The notes under the pieces were generated by a model. It had not been told where the DNA came from. It ran no database searches and worked only from the letters and a program-made list of their open reading frames with translations. Of a DNA stretch of 64,000 nt, positions 1 through 10,139 are shown one piece after another. A program made the translations under genes and the position numbers. The stretch is from Hydra vulgaris (taxonomy: Eukaryota > Cnidaria > Hydrozoa > Anthoathecata > Hydridae). The number at the start of each line of letters is the position of its first letter. Within the stretch, counting starts at the first letter, position 1. Location of the stretch: positions 6,259,501-6,323,500 of the forward strand of contig NC_088921.1 in the NCBI RefSeq assembly GCF_038396675.1, given 5' to 3'.

Positions 1-665
1 TTGGAGTATATTATTTGCTTCATTTCTTCCTGGATTATTTAATGATTCTTTAGTTTGTTCATTCATTAATTCTTTTGAATTTGTTCTAATCTGCTCAAGC
101 ATGGCTTTATATTTTTCAAGTTCACTAAGTATTAGTTTAAATTTATTGTCATCTATATTTCCATCTACTAAAGCTTTAGAAATATAGTCACTTATTGTAT
201 TTAGTTTTGACTCAGCAAGCACTTTAGTCTTTTCATGCTTTTCTGCTTTTAAATTTAATTTTTTATTAACTTGTTCTCCTATTAATGATAAAACACCTGC
301 TTCTAATGCGGCACCTTCACATGCGATAGCTACTGGTGCTGCAATTATTGTTGCTAAAAAGCCAATTCCAATAGTTCCAAGTGCCATAGTGCTTGCTAGT
401 AATGAATATCAATAGCTGAAATTATTTTTACGGCTTTTTAATTGTAACTTTTTACTTAACATATTTCTCTTTTCTCTCTCACTCTCTATTTCCTTTTGAA
501 TCTCACTAATTGTATTTAGACGATATAGATGTGCACTGATAATCTTATTTTCTTCATCAGATGCACTTAGAAGATTTGGATATAACTGATTAACATTTTT
601 ATCATTTTGTATATTTGTATATCTGAATAATTATTATTACATAGCTTTTTGCAATTAAACTCCAT
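1..665 (-). pseudogene. Polinton-associated core-like protein, frameshifted and partial
   Basis: The minus strand reads as one protein only if several frame changes are accepted. The start codon is at 663-665. A coiled-coil-rich first half is followed by a hydrophobic stretch (Ala/Ile/Leu/Gly rich, about 300-400 in the window) and by a charged helix containing 'KAEKHEKTKVLAESKLN'. A frame change is visible near 600 and another near 405-420. I recognise the type as a protein that recurs with Polintons in Hydra-like genomes, but no function is established for it. The hydrophobic segment would suit a membrane-interacting virion component (inference). The gene runs off the left edge. Confidence 0.6.
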
Positions 666-739
666 TTTAATAAGTAAAAAATAATTTTTTAAAAAATAAT
701 TTTTTTTTTCCTTATTTAATCAATATATCAGAATCAGAA

Positions 740-1066
740 TCAGAATTGATTAACAACATTTATCATAATATCATCAACAGTATCTGATACTACAGAGTTT
801 TGTAAGATTAGCATTTTTAATTTAAGTTTTTCTTTTAATGAAACTAACACCACACTTTCATTAACTACTACACCAAACTTTAAAAGAATATATTGATGTG
901 ATAGAGATTTTATTGTAATGTCTTGTTGCGCAAATATTTTATACTTATTATTATCTATTAATACTGAAGGATGCTCTAAATCTTTGAATATCTTTGCGTA
1001 TACTTTTGAATAAATAAGTTGTTTTAGAGTTTCACGTGGTATATTTCCTAAAATATGTAATGGCAT
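740..1066 (-). CDS. Polinton small ORF of unknown function (108 aa)
   Basis: An intact 108-codon frame between two Polinton genes in the same orientation. It begins 'MPLHILGNIPRETL' and has a mixed hydrophobic and polar composition with no signal peptide, no clear membrane helix and no zinc-binding cysteines. I do not recognise a domain. Its position between the core-like gene and the glycine-rich membrane-protein gene, and the same strand, make it likely to be one of the small structural or accessory proteins of the element (inference). Confidence 0.5.
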   Translation of the reverse strand: MPLHILGNIPRETLKQLIYSKVYAKIFKDLEHPSVLIDNNKYKIFAQQDITIKSLSHQYILLKFGVVVNESVVLVSLKEKLKLKMLILQNSVVSDTVDDIMINVVNQF

Positions 1067-1103
1067 TTCTTTTTATTATATAAAGAAAATAAATTTTAAG
1101 AAA

Positions 1104-1703
1104 TCATAAAAGTATATTCAAAAATGGAATATTAGCAAATGGTGAATTTGGTCCTAATAATAAACCTGATCCTGTTGATGTATATCCATTTCCAATACGT
1201 AAGTACAATCCATTGCCAATAGATCCACCTCTATTCCATGGTCTCAAATATAAGCCATTCCCTGCAGCAGTCATTTTAATTCCTTTTCCATTCTTTTTAA
1301 AGTACACAACACCTCTTCCAGCAATTTTATCAACCATAGCTAATCCAACTGCTGAACCTACTCCTGCTAATAAACCTGTTGTAAGAGCTAGAGCAATGCT
1401 ATATAATAAAAATCTTCCAGCTGTACTAAGTAAAGGTAATTGTGCTCCTAGAAATCCACCGTCTATTTTAGAATTGTGAATGAGTTTCGCTTTACTTAAA
1501 TTAATTATCACACCTGTACCTTTCTCATATGCTTTCGTAATTTTATTTAATTGCCTTTTTGTTACTGCTAATACATGATCGCCATTAAGATCTGAATGAG
1601 CTAATTTAATACTAGCTCCATAACCACCTTCATCAATTACTTTTTTAATTTTTTTCAATTGTCCCTCTGAAATATTTACTTTAATATTAGTATATTTACT
1701 CAT
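1104..1703 (-). CDS. Glycine-rich membrane protein of Polinton (minor virion protein-like)
   Basis: An intact 199-codon frame. Residues about 1-70 are basic and polar. Residues about 95-130 form a long hydrophobic Ala/Gly/Leu segment (one or two membrane helices). The tail has glycine-rich repeats ('GNGLYLRPW', 'GNGLYLRIGNG', 'GSGLLLGPNSPF') and ends in a hydrophobic 'FANIPFLNILL'. Short proteins of this build lie next to the capsid genes of Polintons and related adintovirus-like elements and are thought to be minor virion proteins (family knowledge). A membrane or virion role here is inference. It lies 40 bases from the next ORF and 42 bases from the capsid pseudogene, all on one strand. Confidence 0.6.
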   Translation of the reverse strand: MSKYTNIKVNISEGQLKKIKKVIDEGGYGASIKLAHSDLNGDHVLAVTKRQLNKITKAYEKGTGVIINLSKAKLIHNSKIDGGFLGAQLPLLSTAGRFLLYSIALALTTGLLAGVGSAVGLAMVDKIAGRGVVYFKKNGKGIKMTAAGNGLYLRPWNRGGSIGNGLYLRIGNGYTSTGSGLLLGPNSPFANIPFLNILL

Positions 1704-1745
1704 TTTTATATGTAAGTAAATAAATTTAAAAAAAAAATTATTTTA

Positions 1746-2461
1746 CTACTTATCTACTTCTCTTATATGAAATCTAATAGTTACTTGTTCTCCTCGTAAA
1801 TCTAAAAAATTTTCATCTTGATCAACCAATCTATTTTCCATTTTTGATATTTTGTTTAGTATTAGTGGTGAATAAGTTACGTAATTCGGCTTTTCAATAA
1901 TTTTATATCCAGGAACTACATTTGGGGAAAATGAATATATAACGTTCCTCCATTTACATACGATGATTCTATTATTTCGCTTGTTACTAGTATACGATTA
2001 ACATTAAATATGTTTACTATTTTAGTTGATATATAGTATCCTGCTGAATATATTCCACTGTCAAAACCAAAAACAGTTCTAATTGAATTTGAAGTTGTAA
2101 AATCAACTTTATAACCAGTTGCAATAGTTAAATTTGCTTTTAATGTATTCCTATTTGCTACAATTATAACATTTTGAACTGCTGAAGTTGCATCACCGTT
2201 TGCTATCATAATCGATTGGATATATCTATTTATATCAACAATTTCATAAAATCCATCTGGAATGTTTATATCTTTCCAAGTTGATCCATTTTCTGCGCTA
2301 TATCTAAAATTATTGTTTGAAGAATTAATGTTAGGAAAACTGTAAGATTTATCAAAACGAACTAGAGCCATTTCATATTCTCTGTCTTCTCTAAATTGAA
2401 CAACAGGGTTATAAATAGTTCTTAATATACTGCTATTTCTGCTCACTAATAAACATGTCAT
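1746..2461 (-). pseudogene. Polinton minor capsid protein (penton-type), one frameshift
   Basis: The main frame is 181 codons (2461 down to 1916) starting 'MTCLLVSRNSS' and containing 'GFYEIVDINRYIQ' and 'TVFGFDSGIYS', recognisable hallmarks of the single jelly-roll minor capsid (penton base-like) protein of Polintons. It stops at TAG near 1916. The C-terminal part continues immediately downstream in another frame from about 1915 to a TAG at 1746-1748 and contains 'GYKIIEKPNYV' and 'FLDLRGEQVTIRFHI'. One small insertion or deletion near 1915-1925 therefore splits the gene. In the family it forms the vertices of the predicted icosahedral capsid. Confidence 0.8.
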
Positions 2462-2484
2462 TTTTTTATAACATTATATTTTTT

Positions 2485-3192
2485 TCAACAATTTGGTATA
2501 TAAAAACAATTTAATCCACTTCTATATTTTCCATAATTTTTCTTAGAAGATAGATCTATAACAACAAATCCATGAGGCTCTGACCATGCCTTTTTACAAA
2601 AATTTTTAAACTCATCTTTTCCCATATCACTTGAAACATGATCATTATAAATGTGATTGAAATTCTTCGAATCTTGAGGAAATAAGCAAATAAAATTTGT
2701 ATTTTTTCGTATAGTTTGCCTAGGTAACATAAAATAATTTTGTGCAAGATAGAAACAATCTACATTACTATGTCTTCCTCTTATATAATATTTTTCACAC
2801 TTATTTTGCTTTTTAATTGTAAGTCATCAAATATCATCAAATTATTCTTACGAATATCTAGATCTTGAGGATCTGGCACATCTTCTGGTGTTTCAAAAAA
2901 CTTGCACTCCATATCTGTTTTCTCATTTAAGTTTTTTGAAATGTCTTTAATTACAAAATCTGGATTTTCATTTGATTTTTTTATTTCGTCTTTAAACCTA
3001 AATAGTTCTAGAATAACTTCTTTTGGTAATTTGTGTTCAAAAGATTGCTTTAATATTTTGTATTCTGGTTGAAAAAGAGATTTTCCAAAAACTTGTAAAT
3101 TATTATAGTCTAACCAACCAGGTCTCAAAAGTAAATTCAATAATAAAGTAGTTTTTCCACAACTCGATTTTCCAACAATAATTTCTCTTATA
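2485..3192 (-). pseudogene. Polinton genome-packaging ATPase (FtsK/HerA type), truncated and frameshifted
   Basis: The Walker A P-loop ('VGKSSCGKTT') is encoded on the minus strand at about 3147-3175 and Walker B ('NNLMIFDDLQ') near 2825-2855. The first frame ends at 2781. The rest ('RGRHSNVDCFYLAQ' onward, then the ORF at 2485-2730 ending 'FYIPNC') follows in another frame, so a frameshift lies near 2795-2800. The family pumps the element's DNA into the capsid. Its N-terminal end is lost: homology stops just before the P-loop, where a perfect inverted repeat (3177-3217) begins. The same break is seen in the second ATPase fragment at 35277-35396. Confidence 0.85.
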
Positions 3193-3217
3193 CACTTGGA
3201 GTATAAGAGAAATTATT
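3177..3217. repeat. Perfect inverted duplication, 16-bp arms, 9-bp spacer
   Basis: Positions 3177-3192 are the exact reverse complement of 3202-3217, separated by CACTTGGAG. The repeat sits at the junction where the minus-strand ATPase gene is cut and plus-strand capsid-related sequence begins, so it marks a rearrangement breakpoint and is unlikely to be a terminator. Confidence 0.9.
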
Positions 3218-3226
3218 ATATGGAGT

Positions 3227-3466
3227 AAATCTATAGATAGAGTTGATAATGCAGCTTACAATCACGATCTTGCTTATAAATACTTCAATGACACAGCAAA
3301 AAAAATTTTAGCTGATAAAATTATGATCGAAGAAATGAATTCTATAAAAAATCCAACAATACGTGAAAGGATTGAACGAGGTATTATAAAACCTATTATA
3401 TCATCTAAAGAAAAATTTGGGTTAGGTCTTTCAGACCCATATGAATTAGGTGCTACAACTACTTAA
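3227..3466 (+). pseudogene. Polinton phospholipase A2-like (parvovirus VP1-type) domain, N-terminally truncated
   Basis: The plus-strand frame (AAA at 3227 to TAA at 3464-3466) contains 'DNAAYNHDLAYKYF'. This matches the D-x-A-A-x-x-H-D-x-x-Y signature of the catalytic helix of parvovirus-type phospholipase A2 domains, with the His-Asp dyad and the conserved Tyr. Such domains are known in some Polintons and related viruses. A basic region follows ('TIRERIERGIIKPII', 'KEKFGLGLSDPYEL'). The usual glycine-rich calcium loop, which should lie upstream, is missing: the frame begins right after the inverted repeat at 3177-3217. No good start codon is present, so this is a fragment. Confidence 0.6.
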
Positions 3467-3543
3467 AAAAACTACAAACGATCTAAGAAAAAAACTCTTA
3501 TGGATTCAAAGAAAAATTCTTTATGGATCAAAGAAAAATTCTT

Positions 3544-4478
3544 ATGGATCCGAAGGATCTGAAATGGACTGACGAACTTGCAAACCAACTTCATAAACCA
3601 GTTGTAAAACATTTCAGAAAAAAAAAAGTGGTTGTAAATGGAATCGATGAAATATGAGCAGCTGATTTAGTTGACTTGAAATTTTTTTCTAAATTCAATG
3701 ACGGTATAAAATACTTAATAATTGTAATAGATGTTTTTTCTAAGTATGGATGGATTGTTCCATTGAAGAGTAAAACTGGAGGTGATAATGCTAATGCTTT
3801 AAATAAAATCTTCCAAAAAAGAAAGTGTTAAAAAATATGGGTAGATAAAGGCTTAGAATTTTATAATAAGCATGTTAAAGCTCTAGGTGTTGAGTTATAC
3901 TCAACTGAAAATGAAGAAAAAAGGTGTGTAATTGAACGTTGGAATAGAACAATGGAAAAGACAAAATGTTTAAGTACTTTTCAGCTAATTCTACTAGAAA
4001 ATATATTGACGTCTTAGATGAAATGGTAAGTAAATACACCAACACAAAGCATTCTTCCATTAAAATGACACCAGTTGAAGCTAGCGATAAAAAGAATGAA
4101 AATATTGTTTGGTTCAATCTAAATAGAAATGTACGATCAAAGTCTGTAGGACCAAAGTTTCCAATTGTTGATAGAGTTAGGATAACTAAAAAGAAAGGAA
4201 CGTTTGAAAAAGGATACACACCTAGATGGACTGAAGAAGTTTTTACAGTGTCACAAGTTCAGTTCACAGATCCACCAACTTATAAATTAACTGATGATAA
4301 TGGTGAAGAAATACAAGGTACTTTTAATTAACAAGAAATGCAAAAAACGGATCAAAGCATATTTAGGATTAAACAAGTTATTCTTAAACTCAAAAACAAG
4401 TCATTAGTAAAGTGGTATGGGTATCCTGATTCATTTAACTCATGGGTTGATAATAAAGAATTGATAAGTTTGATATAA
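3544..4478 (+). pseudogene. Polinton integrase (rve family, DDE) with chromodomain-like C-terminus
   Basis: It starts at ATG 3544 ('MDPKDLKWTDELANQLHKP', zinc-finger/N-terminal part). The core has 'AADLVDLKFFSKF' (first Asp), 'WVDKGLEFYN' (second Asp) and 'IERWNRTM' (Glu), the DD35E pattern of retroviral-type integrases. The C-terminal 'LVKWYGYPDSFNSW' is chromodomain-like, as in Polinton and Gypsy integrases. Lesions: TGA at 3655-3657 where Trp is expected, frame changes near 3825-3835 and 3965-3975, and a TAA near 4329-4331. The longest intact stretch is 3966-4331. In the family this enzyme inserts the excised element into the genome. Confidence 0.85.
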
Positions 4479-5395
<917 letters not shown>

Positions 5396-5430
5396 AAACT
5401 AATGTTCGCTATGTCATTTTTGATCGAACA

Positions 5431-5480
5431 CTTTTGGTGCTGATGAAGTAAGTTACCACTTACTTCATCAGCACCAAAAG
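5431..5480. repeat. Perfect inverted duplication, 23-bp arms, 4-bp spacer
   Basis: Positions 5431-5453 and 5458-5480 are exact reverse complements around TACC. It lies exactly at the point where the RT reading frame of the adjacent LINE relic ends ('AFGADEVSGN'), so the right arm is LINE coding sequence and the left arm is a flipped copy of it. Confidence 0.95.
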
Positions 5481-6277
5481 CTTTATTCCTTTTTAGAGCT
5501 TTAAAGGCTATATCGAGCTTGCAGTGGGTTAATTCAGAAGAATACTCGTTGTTATAATGAGATTTGTTTATAGGACACAAGTAGTCTTCAAACGAACTCT
5601 CGGTCATATGAATTTTGGAGAGATTGGTTCCAATTTCAGTAAAAAATTTCTTAATTATGTTTGCAATTTTGCTCGGTTAACATATACTTACATCTTCAAA
5701 TTTTATAGTTTGAGGTAAAGAACTTAAGTGATTTTATGATCAATAATCCAAGGACTATTGAAGGTTTTATGACTAATTAATTTTTCACATACTGGAAAGT
5801 TCGCGTCATATACTAAGTAGAATGTTTCAAAGAATTTATTATAAATAGTACTTGCATCTTCATTAAAGTTGATGTGCCCCCAATGAAGTAATGATTGCTG
5901 ATGTTTAAAATCATTTTTTCTTTGACGTATATCAGAACTCCTCACCCGCGTTTATTTGTTTGTCTATCTAATGAGACTAATTCAAAATTCTTAAGATGAA
6001 AATTAGAATTATTTTCAAGTTCGATAGAATAGCACCAAGTTTCCGTAACACATATAATATTAAAAATGTTTTCAGTTTCTTCTAGAAAATGTCAAAAGTT
6101 TTCATTATTTTTGCTTAAACTCCTTATATTTATGTGGAGGATTCTGATTTTTTCACTGTTTATATCATTTACATTTTTGAAAAAAAATTCTTTAATGGTG
6201 CTGGGGTAATGATATAAACTGTCCGTGTACATATCACTAAAAAAATTTACATTTGGGTCTGAATTTTTATCTGACAT
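5454..6277 (-). pseudogene. LINE ORF2 relic: endonuclease start, linker and first part of RT
   Basis: Reading the minus strand from ATG at 6277: an acidic N-terminus, then 'ILHINIRSLSKN' and 'NIICVTETWCYS', which are conserved motifs of the apurinic-like endonuclease of CR1/L2-type LINEs, then 'GVLIYVKEK'. After an internal deletion near 5900-5945 the endonuclease-RT linker follows ('LLHWGHINFNEDASTIYNKF'), and then the beginning of the RT domain ('FKALKRNKAFGADEVSGN', minus strand around 5450-5520). The reading breaks off at an inverted duplication (5431-5480), and the catalytic RT core is missing. Stops are present (TGA within the endonuclease near 6090, TGA near 5942). Confidence 0.75.
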
Positions 6278-6369
6278 AATGTATTTTTCGTAAAAGCTAT
6301 AGGTTAGCGATTGAAAATCATTAATTTTTGTAATTATTTTATACGTGCACAGTTTAAAGAATTTCTTTT

Positions 6370-6897
6370 TGTTATTGTAATTAATAATCGTGCGTTATCA
6401 ATTTGTTATAGAAAACTTTTGCATACTTACCTGACGGTCTTAATTCTTTAGCTTTTGCGAAGAGTATTTTTCTTTTTTCAATTGTTCTTTCGCTGTAGTC
6501 ATCGTTGAGATATATCCGTTCATTCCAAAGCTTTAGTCGTTTATAATGATGTTATATTTTTTCTTTGTCTTAACAGTTTAGGAACTTTACAACTATTGTT
6601 TGTCGCTTTTTTTGTCCAAATTCTTTTTTTTTTCCAGTTCTGTGGACTCTTTCTATTTAAATGTCATGTTTTATATTTAATATTTCTTTTATAAAATATT
6701 ATACTTTCGACTCGCTTTCTTCCCATGATTCGTTTTCTTTTTCTTCAAAATCTTCAAACCTCAAGTTGTTTCTCCTGCTGCGATTTTCTAATTCATCAAT
6801 TTTGTCTATAAAAAGTTCGTCTGAATTTTTATTTTTATTTTCTTTGATTTAATATTTTAGTTTTTCATTAGGTTCGTTCGTTTCCATTATGGTTTTT
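6370..6897 (-). pseudogene. LINE ORF1 relic (L1-ORF1-like RNA-binding protein)
   Basis: The minus strand encodes 'RRNNLRFEDFEEKENESW' followed by 'IERVHRTGKKKEFGQ' and 'SERTIEKRKILFAKAKEL', the pattern of the RRM and C-terminal domains of L1-ORF1-type ('transposase 22') nucleic acid chaperones. It lies just upstream of ORF2 in the same orientation, as expected for a two-ORF LINE. Several stops and frame changes break it (for example TAA within 'SKVYNILKE', and TAA in 'KFLNC*DKE'). Confidence 0.7.
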
Positions 6898-7836
6898 CCG
6901 TAACATTAGTTTTGAAAGTTCATTCCGTTGTTTATTGTGGCAATTTCATTTTTAGTATTAACAATTAACACTGTTCTCTGAAATAATAAAGTTTTAGCAT
7001 TTTTGTTTTACGTTTTTCAAACTTCAGAAATGCCTAAGTTACAAAAGTTTACAAAATCAAATTTTTTTTTACCTGTTCTCTATAATTAGAAGCAATGATA
7101 AATTGTAGTTTTTTCTTCAATATTGCAAGAGTTACCTTAACACTCACAGCTAAAACTAAATCATCATTGTGAATTTCTTGAGTTAAACCTACATTTATAT
7201 TACAACAGTGTTTTTGTTTAACTGCCATTATTATTATCAGCGCCAAGGTTATTAAAATCAGAAAAATCATGGCCTGCCAATTCAACTTATTTTTGAACAA
7301 CTTCTTTTTTGTTTTGGCTTATCTAAAATCAATGAATCTACAACACGCTGAGAAATTTTCTGATACTCTTTTGCACTGCTTTAAAGAACAATTAAAACTT
7401 CTTTATTATATTTAGGGTAACAGTTAGCAGTGTCAATTTTTTTTTTGTTCTCTAACTTGTGGATAAGGTAGTACATTATTATATGTTTTCTTAACATAGT
7501 TATACGCTTTCGCAAAATAAAAAGTAAACGTTAAAGCGTTAAAAAACTATTTAGTTGTGGTACGTAACTTATCGTTGTAAAACTTGAAAAAATTAATACT
7601 TTGCAGACTCAGTCAATCATCGTTCAAATTTTGAAAAAATATCACAAATATGGTATAGAATACAAATGGTATACCAAATTTTAAAGAGTTTTGAATTAAA
7701 AATTAAAAGTTAAAAAGTCATAAATTGTTTTCGAAAAAATCCTTAATTTGATCTTTCAAAAGATTGGCTACTACTCACCTCTGCTTTTCCTAATTTAACT
7801 GTTGGTTCGCTCTAAAAATATTTAATCCGGAATCTA
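6898..7836. other. Flank without recognisable genes; one uncertain ORF at 7049-7300
   Basis: The only longer frame is an 83-codon minus-strand ORF at 7049-7300 with a hydrophobic N-terminal helix ('MIFLILITLALIIIMAV') followed by a polar tail ending in lysines. I do not recognise it; A+T-rich noncoding DNA easily produces such frames. The rest shows no motif. Confidence 0.4.
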
Positions 7837-8560
7837 GGGGAGAATGGGGTATTAGCAAACAGCTTAGCGGGAGTCAAAATTAAAGACATCGGTTGTTCGA
7901 AACTGATCGTATTTATTGCTTATCATTTAGTCTAACTCTTCAGTTATAAACCCTCAAAAGCAATTTATATAAATCCTAATTTAAAATGAAAATTTAGGGC
8001 AAAAATAAAACTTTTTTTGTTTGGAATTACTTTATTTTTTATTTGTTAATTAATTAAGGATATTCTCACTTTCGCCAGGCTTTACGATTGTAACACATAA
8101 TCGAGTCTTCCTTGGAGATATCATGAACTTTTCTTCGCAACCTAATACAGCAACAGTCTTTTAAAATTATTATTTCATTTTTTTATTATTAAAACCATAC
8201 AAAATTACAAATAAACTTTATAAACAAAACCCCGGGACATTTTACCAATAGTGCACTTCTTGTACAACCAGGACTTGCATTTATGACACGTGATCCAATG
8301 TTCTGTGGCGGATCGTTATTTTTTTTTTTTTTATACGTAACTAAACGGTTCCGTTAGTCACTTTTTGCGATCTTTGTGTCGCATAAACAATTATATTTTT
8401 CTTTGCAAATTTAATAACAAATTTCTGTATCACTTCGGGCTATACTTTTTACTTTAAATTGTGTTAAAGTGTCTCTAGTTGATTAAAGTTCTTTTTTCTT
8501 CTTTTAGTTTTAACATCAGTATTTTTACTTTTTGATCCTTTCTTTCTTTTTTTTTTGTTC
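7837..8560 (-). mobile_element. pogo-like element relic 1, with C-terminal zinc-finger remnant
   Basis: The sequence starts with GGGGAGAATGGGGTA right after TA at 7835-7836. Read forward, it is homologous to the reverse complement of the element at 21051-22168: the shared blocks include a stretch around 7880-7930, the block at about 8080-8120 (GATTGTAACACATAATC) and the block at 8230-8310. The last encodes, on the minus strand, 'EHWITCHKCKSWLYKKC', a W-x2-C-x2-C-x2-W...C zinc-finger typical of the C-terminus of many pogo/Tigger transposases. The catalytic domain is gone. The distal end is unclear; a TTACCCCAC-TA motif at 8690-8700 may be its remnant. Confidence 0.65.
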
Positions 8561-8809
8561 TAAAATATTTTTAACTAACAAACAAATATTTTATTTGTTA
8601 AAATAAATATGAAATTAAGTTAAAAAAATTAATGTCCTGGGCGTTAACGTCCACGACTTTAGACGTCCACGACACTTTAGACGTTCAAATTACCCCACTA
8701 ATTCCGTTTGTTATTTCCGTATGGAAACAAACAATCAAACTATTCCCATTAAAAAAAGTTTTGCTGAATTTCTATACACTTTTGAAATTTATGGCCTATA
8801 AAAATTTTA
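8561..8809. other. Gene-free stretch with short GACGT motif cluster (8641-8695)
   Basis: Contains several copies of (A)ACGTCC / GACGTCC / GACGTT within 55 bases, followed by TTACCCCACTA. The GACGTCC motif is the one clustered at 55103-55240 at the start of the CACTA-like element. No coding sequence is seen. Confidence 0.45.
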
Positions 8810-9180
8810 TAAAATTCTATAGAAATTCTATAGAATATCTGTTAATTTCTGTAAAAATTTCTATGGAACATTTTTTTTCTACTTGTTTTTTTGTAGAATA
8901 AAAGTTTTATATCAATTTATAGAAAAATTATTAGAAATTCTCTAGAAATCCCATAGAAATTCTATATAATAGATATTCTCTAGAAATCGAATAGAAATTC
9001 ATAAGAATTTTATAGAAAGTTATTCTATATAATAGATATTCTCTAGAAATCCCATAGAAATTCTTAAGAATTTTATAGAAAGTTATTCTATATAATAGAT
9101 ATTCTCTAGAAATCCCATAGAAATTCTTAAGAATTTATTTAGGCCATGTGTTTCAAAATTTTATTGAAATTCCATAGAAC
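8810..9180. repeat. 63-bp tandem repeat in a TAGAAATTC-rich palindromic region
   Basis: A unit beginning ATTCTATATAATAGATATT starts at 8959, 9022 and 9085 (period 63, three copies, the last partial). The whole stretch is built from GAAATTC/TAGAAATT words, many of them palindromic (AGAAATTCT, TTCTATAGAA). It ends with TTTTTTCCTGGG. It may be the interior of a foldback or MITE-like element. No coding sequence. Confidence 0.85.
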
Positions 9181-9309
9181 TTTTTTTCCTGGGTCAAGAT
9201 TAAACAGTAGCGATATAATTACAAAGATTTCTAAAAATATGGAATTTGAACAAAAAAAAGATGAAAGCCAAAACTATTGTAGTATTGTAGAAATTCAGGC
9301 TGATACGCC

Positions 9310-9480
9310 GAGTTAAAGAAATTTAATTTGGCACATTGGATGAATATAAAATTGAAAAAACACATCGTTTTGGAAATCTAAAAGAAGATAGAATACTGAG
9401 AACGATATTTAGAATTCTGAACTTTTAAGATATAACGAAAATAAAAAAAAAATCACACATTAAATTATTTTTTAGAAAAG
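9310..9480 (+). pseudogene. Possible LINE ORF1-like fragment
   Basis: The plus-strand frame reads 'FGTLDEYKIEKTHRFGNLKE' followed by 'DRILRTIFRILNF', resembling the 'I-x2-x-H-R-x-G' centre of L1-ORF1-type proteins. It is short and interrupted by stops. The match is suggestive only. Confidence 0.35.
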
Positions 9481-9799
9481 CTCAGTTTAAAGTTTAGACT
9501 TTTAATCACTGCTTTTGAATGTTTTTAAAGCCGCAAATGAAACTTTATTAGACAATCATTAAGAAAATATAAGTTTTTTTAACAAAAAATAATTTGATTA
9601 GGGTAAGGTGGGGTAATCTGAGCCTATTTTTACCTATTTCTGACTTTGAGTTAAAAAAAAACAATGTTTAGGTATCGGCTTTCTGACAAATGATGTCTTA
9701 AAATCATGATTGGACATCCTACTAAACAAATTTAACAAAAAACTATTACTTAAAATACAATCAATAAGTCAGGGTAGCCTTTATTCGAAGATGCCTAAA

Positions 9800-9840
9800 T
9801 AGACCCACATTACCCCACGTAGTGGGGTAATGTGGGTCTA
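9800..9840. repeat. Palindromic pair of transposon end motifs, 19-bp arms, 3-bp spacer
   Basis: Positions 9800-9818 and 9822-9840 are perfect reverse complements around GTA. Each arm is identical to bases 8-26 of the element's right terminal inverted repeat. It is probably a doubled transposase-binding site inside the left end. Confidence 0.9.
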
Positions 9841-10139
9841 CATAAAATATTGGTAGTTCTGGTTTAAAATACTGCTGCTTATGAAAAATCTGACATACAT
9901 TCTATATGTACGCCCCTTTTTTATAGTATATATACAAGGTTTTATTTAAAAAAGTAGTTTTTAGTTGTTTTTTTTTTAAAAAAAAGTGCATACATACACA
10001 GCACTACAATAAAAATTAAAAACTCGATCAAATAAAAGTAAAAAAAATGGTGATTTAAAACAGAAATCATGTTTTAATAAAGTGTTTTATAAGAAATAAC
10101 TATTTTTTTGATGATTGCACTTTTATGGTAAAATTCCTG

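Larger units (their letters stand above)
1..4478. mobile_element. Polinton/Maverick relic, left part outside the window
   Basis: A block of genes typical of Polintons (self-synthesising, virus-like DNA transposons): on the minus strand a core-like protein, a small ORF, a glycine-rich membrane protein, a minor capsid protein and a packaging ATPase; on the plus strand a phospholipase A2-like domain and an rve-type integrase with a chromodomain-like tail. The family association is established knowledge; the identifications rest on motifs seen here. Most genes carry frameshifts or stops, so this copy is dead. The major capsid protein, protease and DNA polymerase B expected of a full element are not in the window and may lie to the left. 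I could not define a terminal inverted repeat to the right of the integrase. Confidence 0.85.

Noticed and set aside
1213-1479. 88-codon plus-strand ORF, proline-rich
   Set aside because: Antisense shadow of the glycine-rich Polinton protein (Gly codons read as Pro on the other strand).
3875-4219. 114-codon minus-strand ORF with hydrophobic segments
   Set aside because: It is the antisense shadow of the integrase pseudogene, whose motifs lie on the plus strand.
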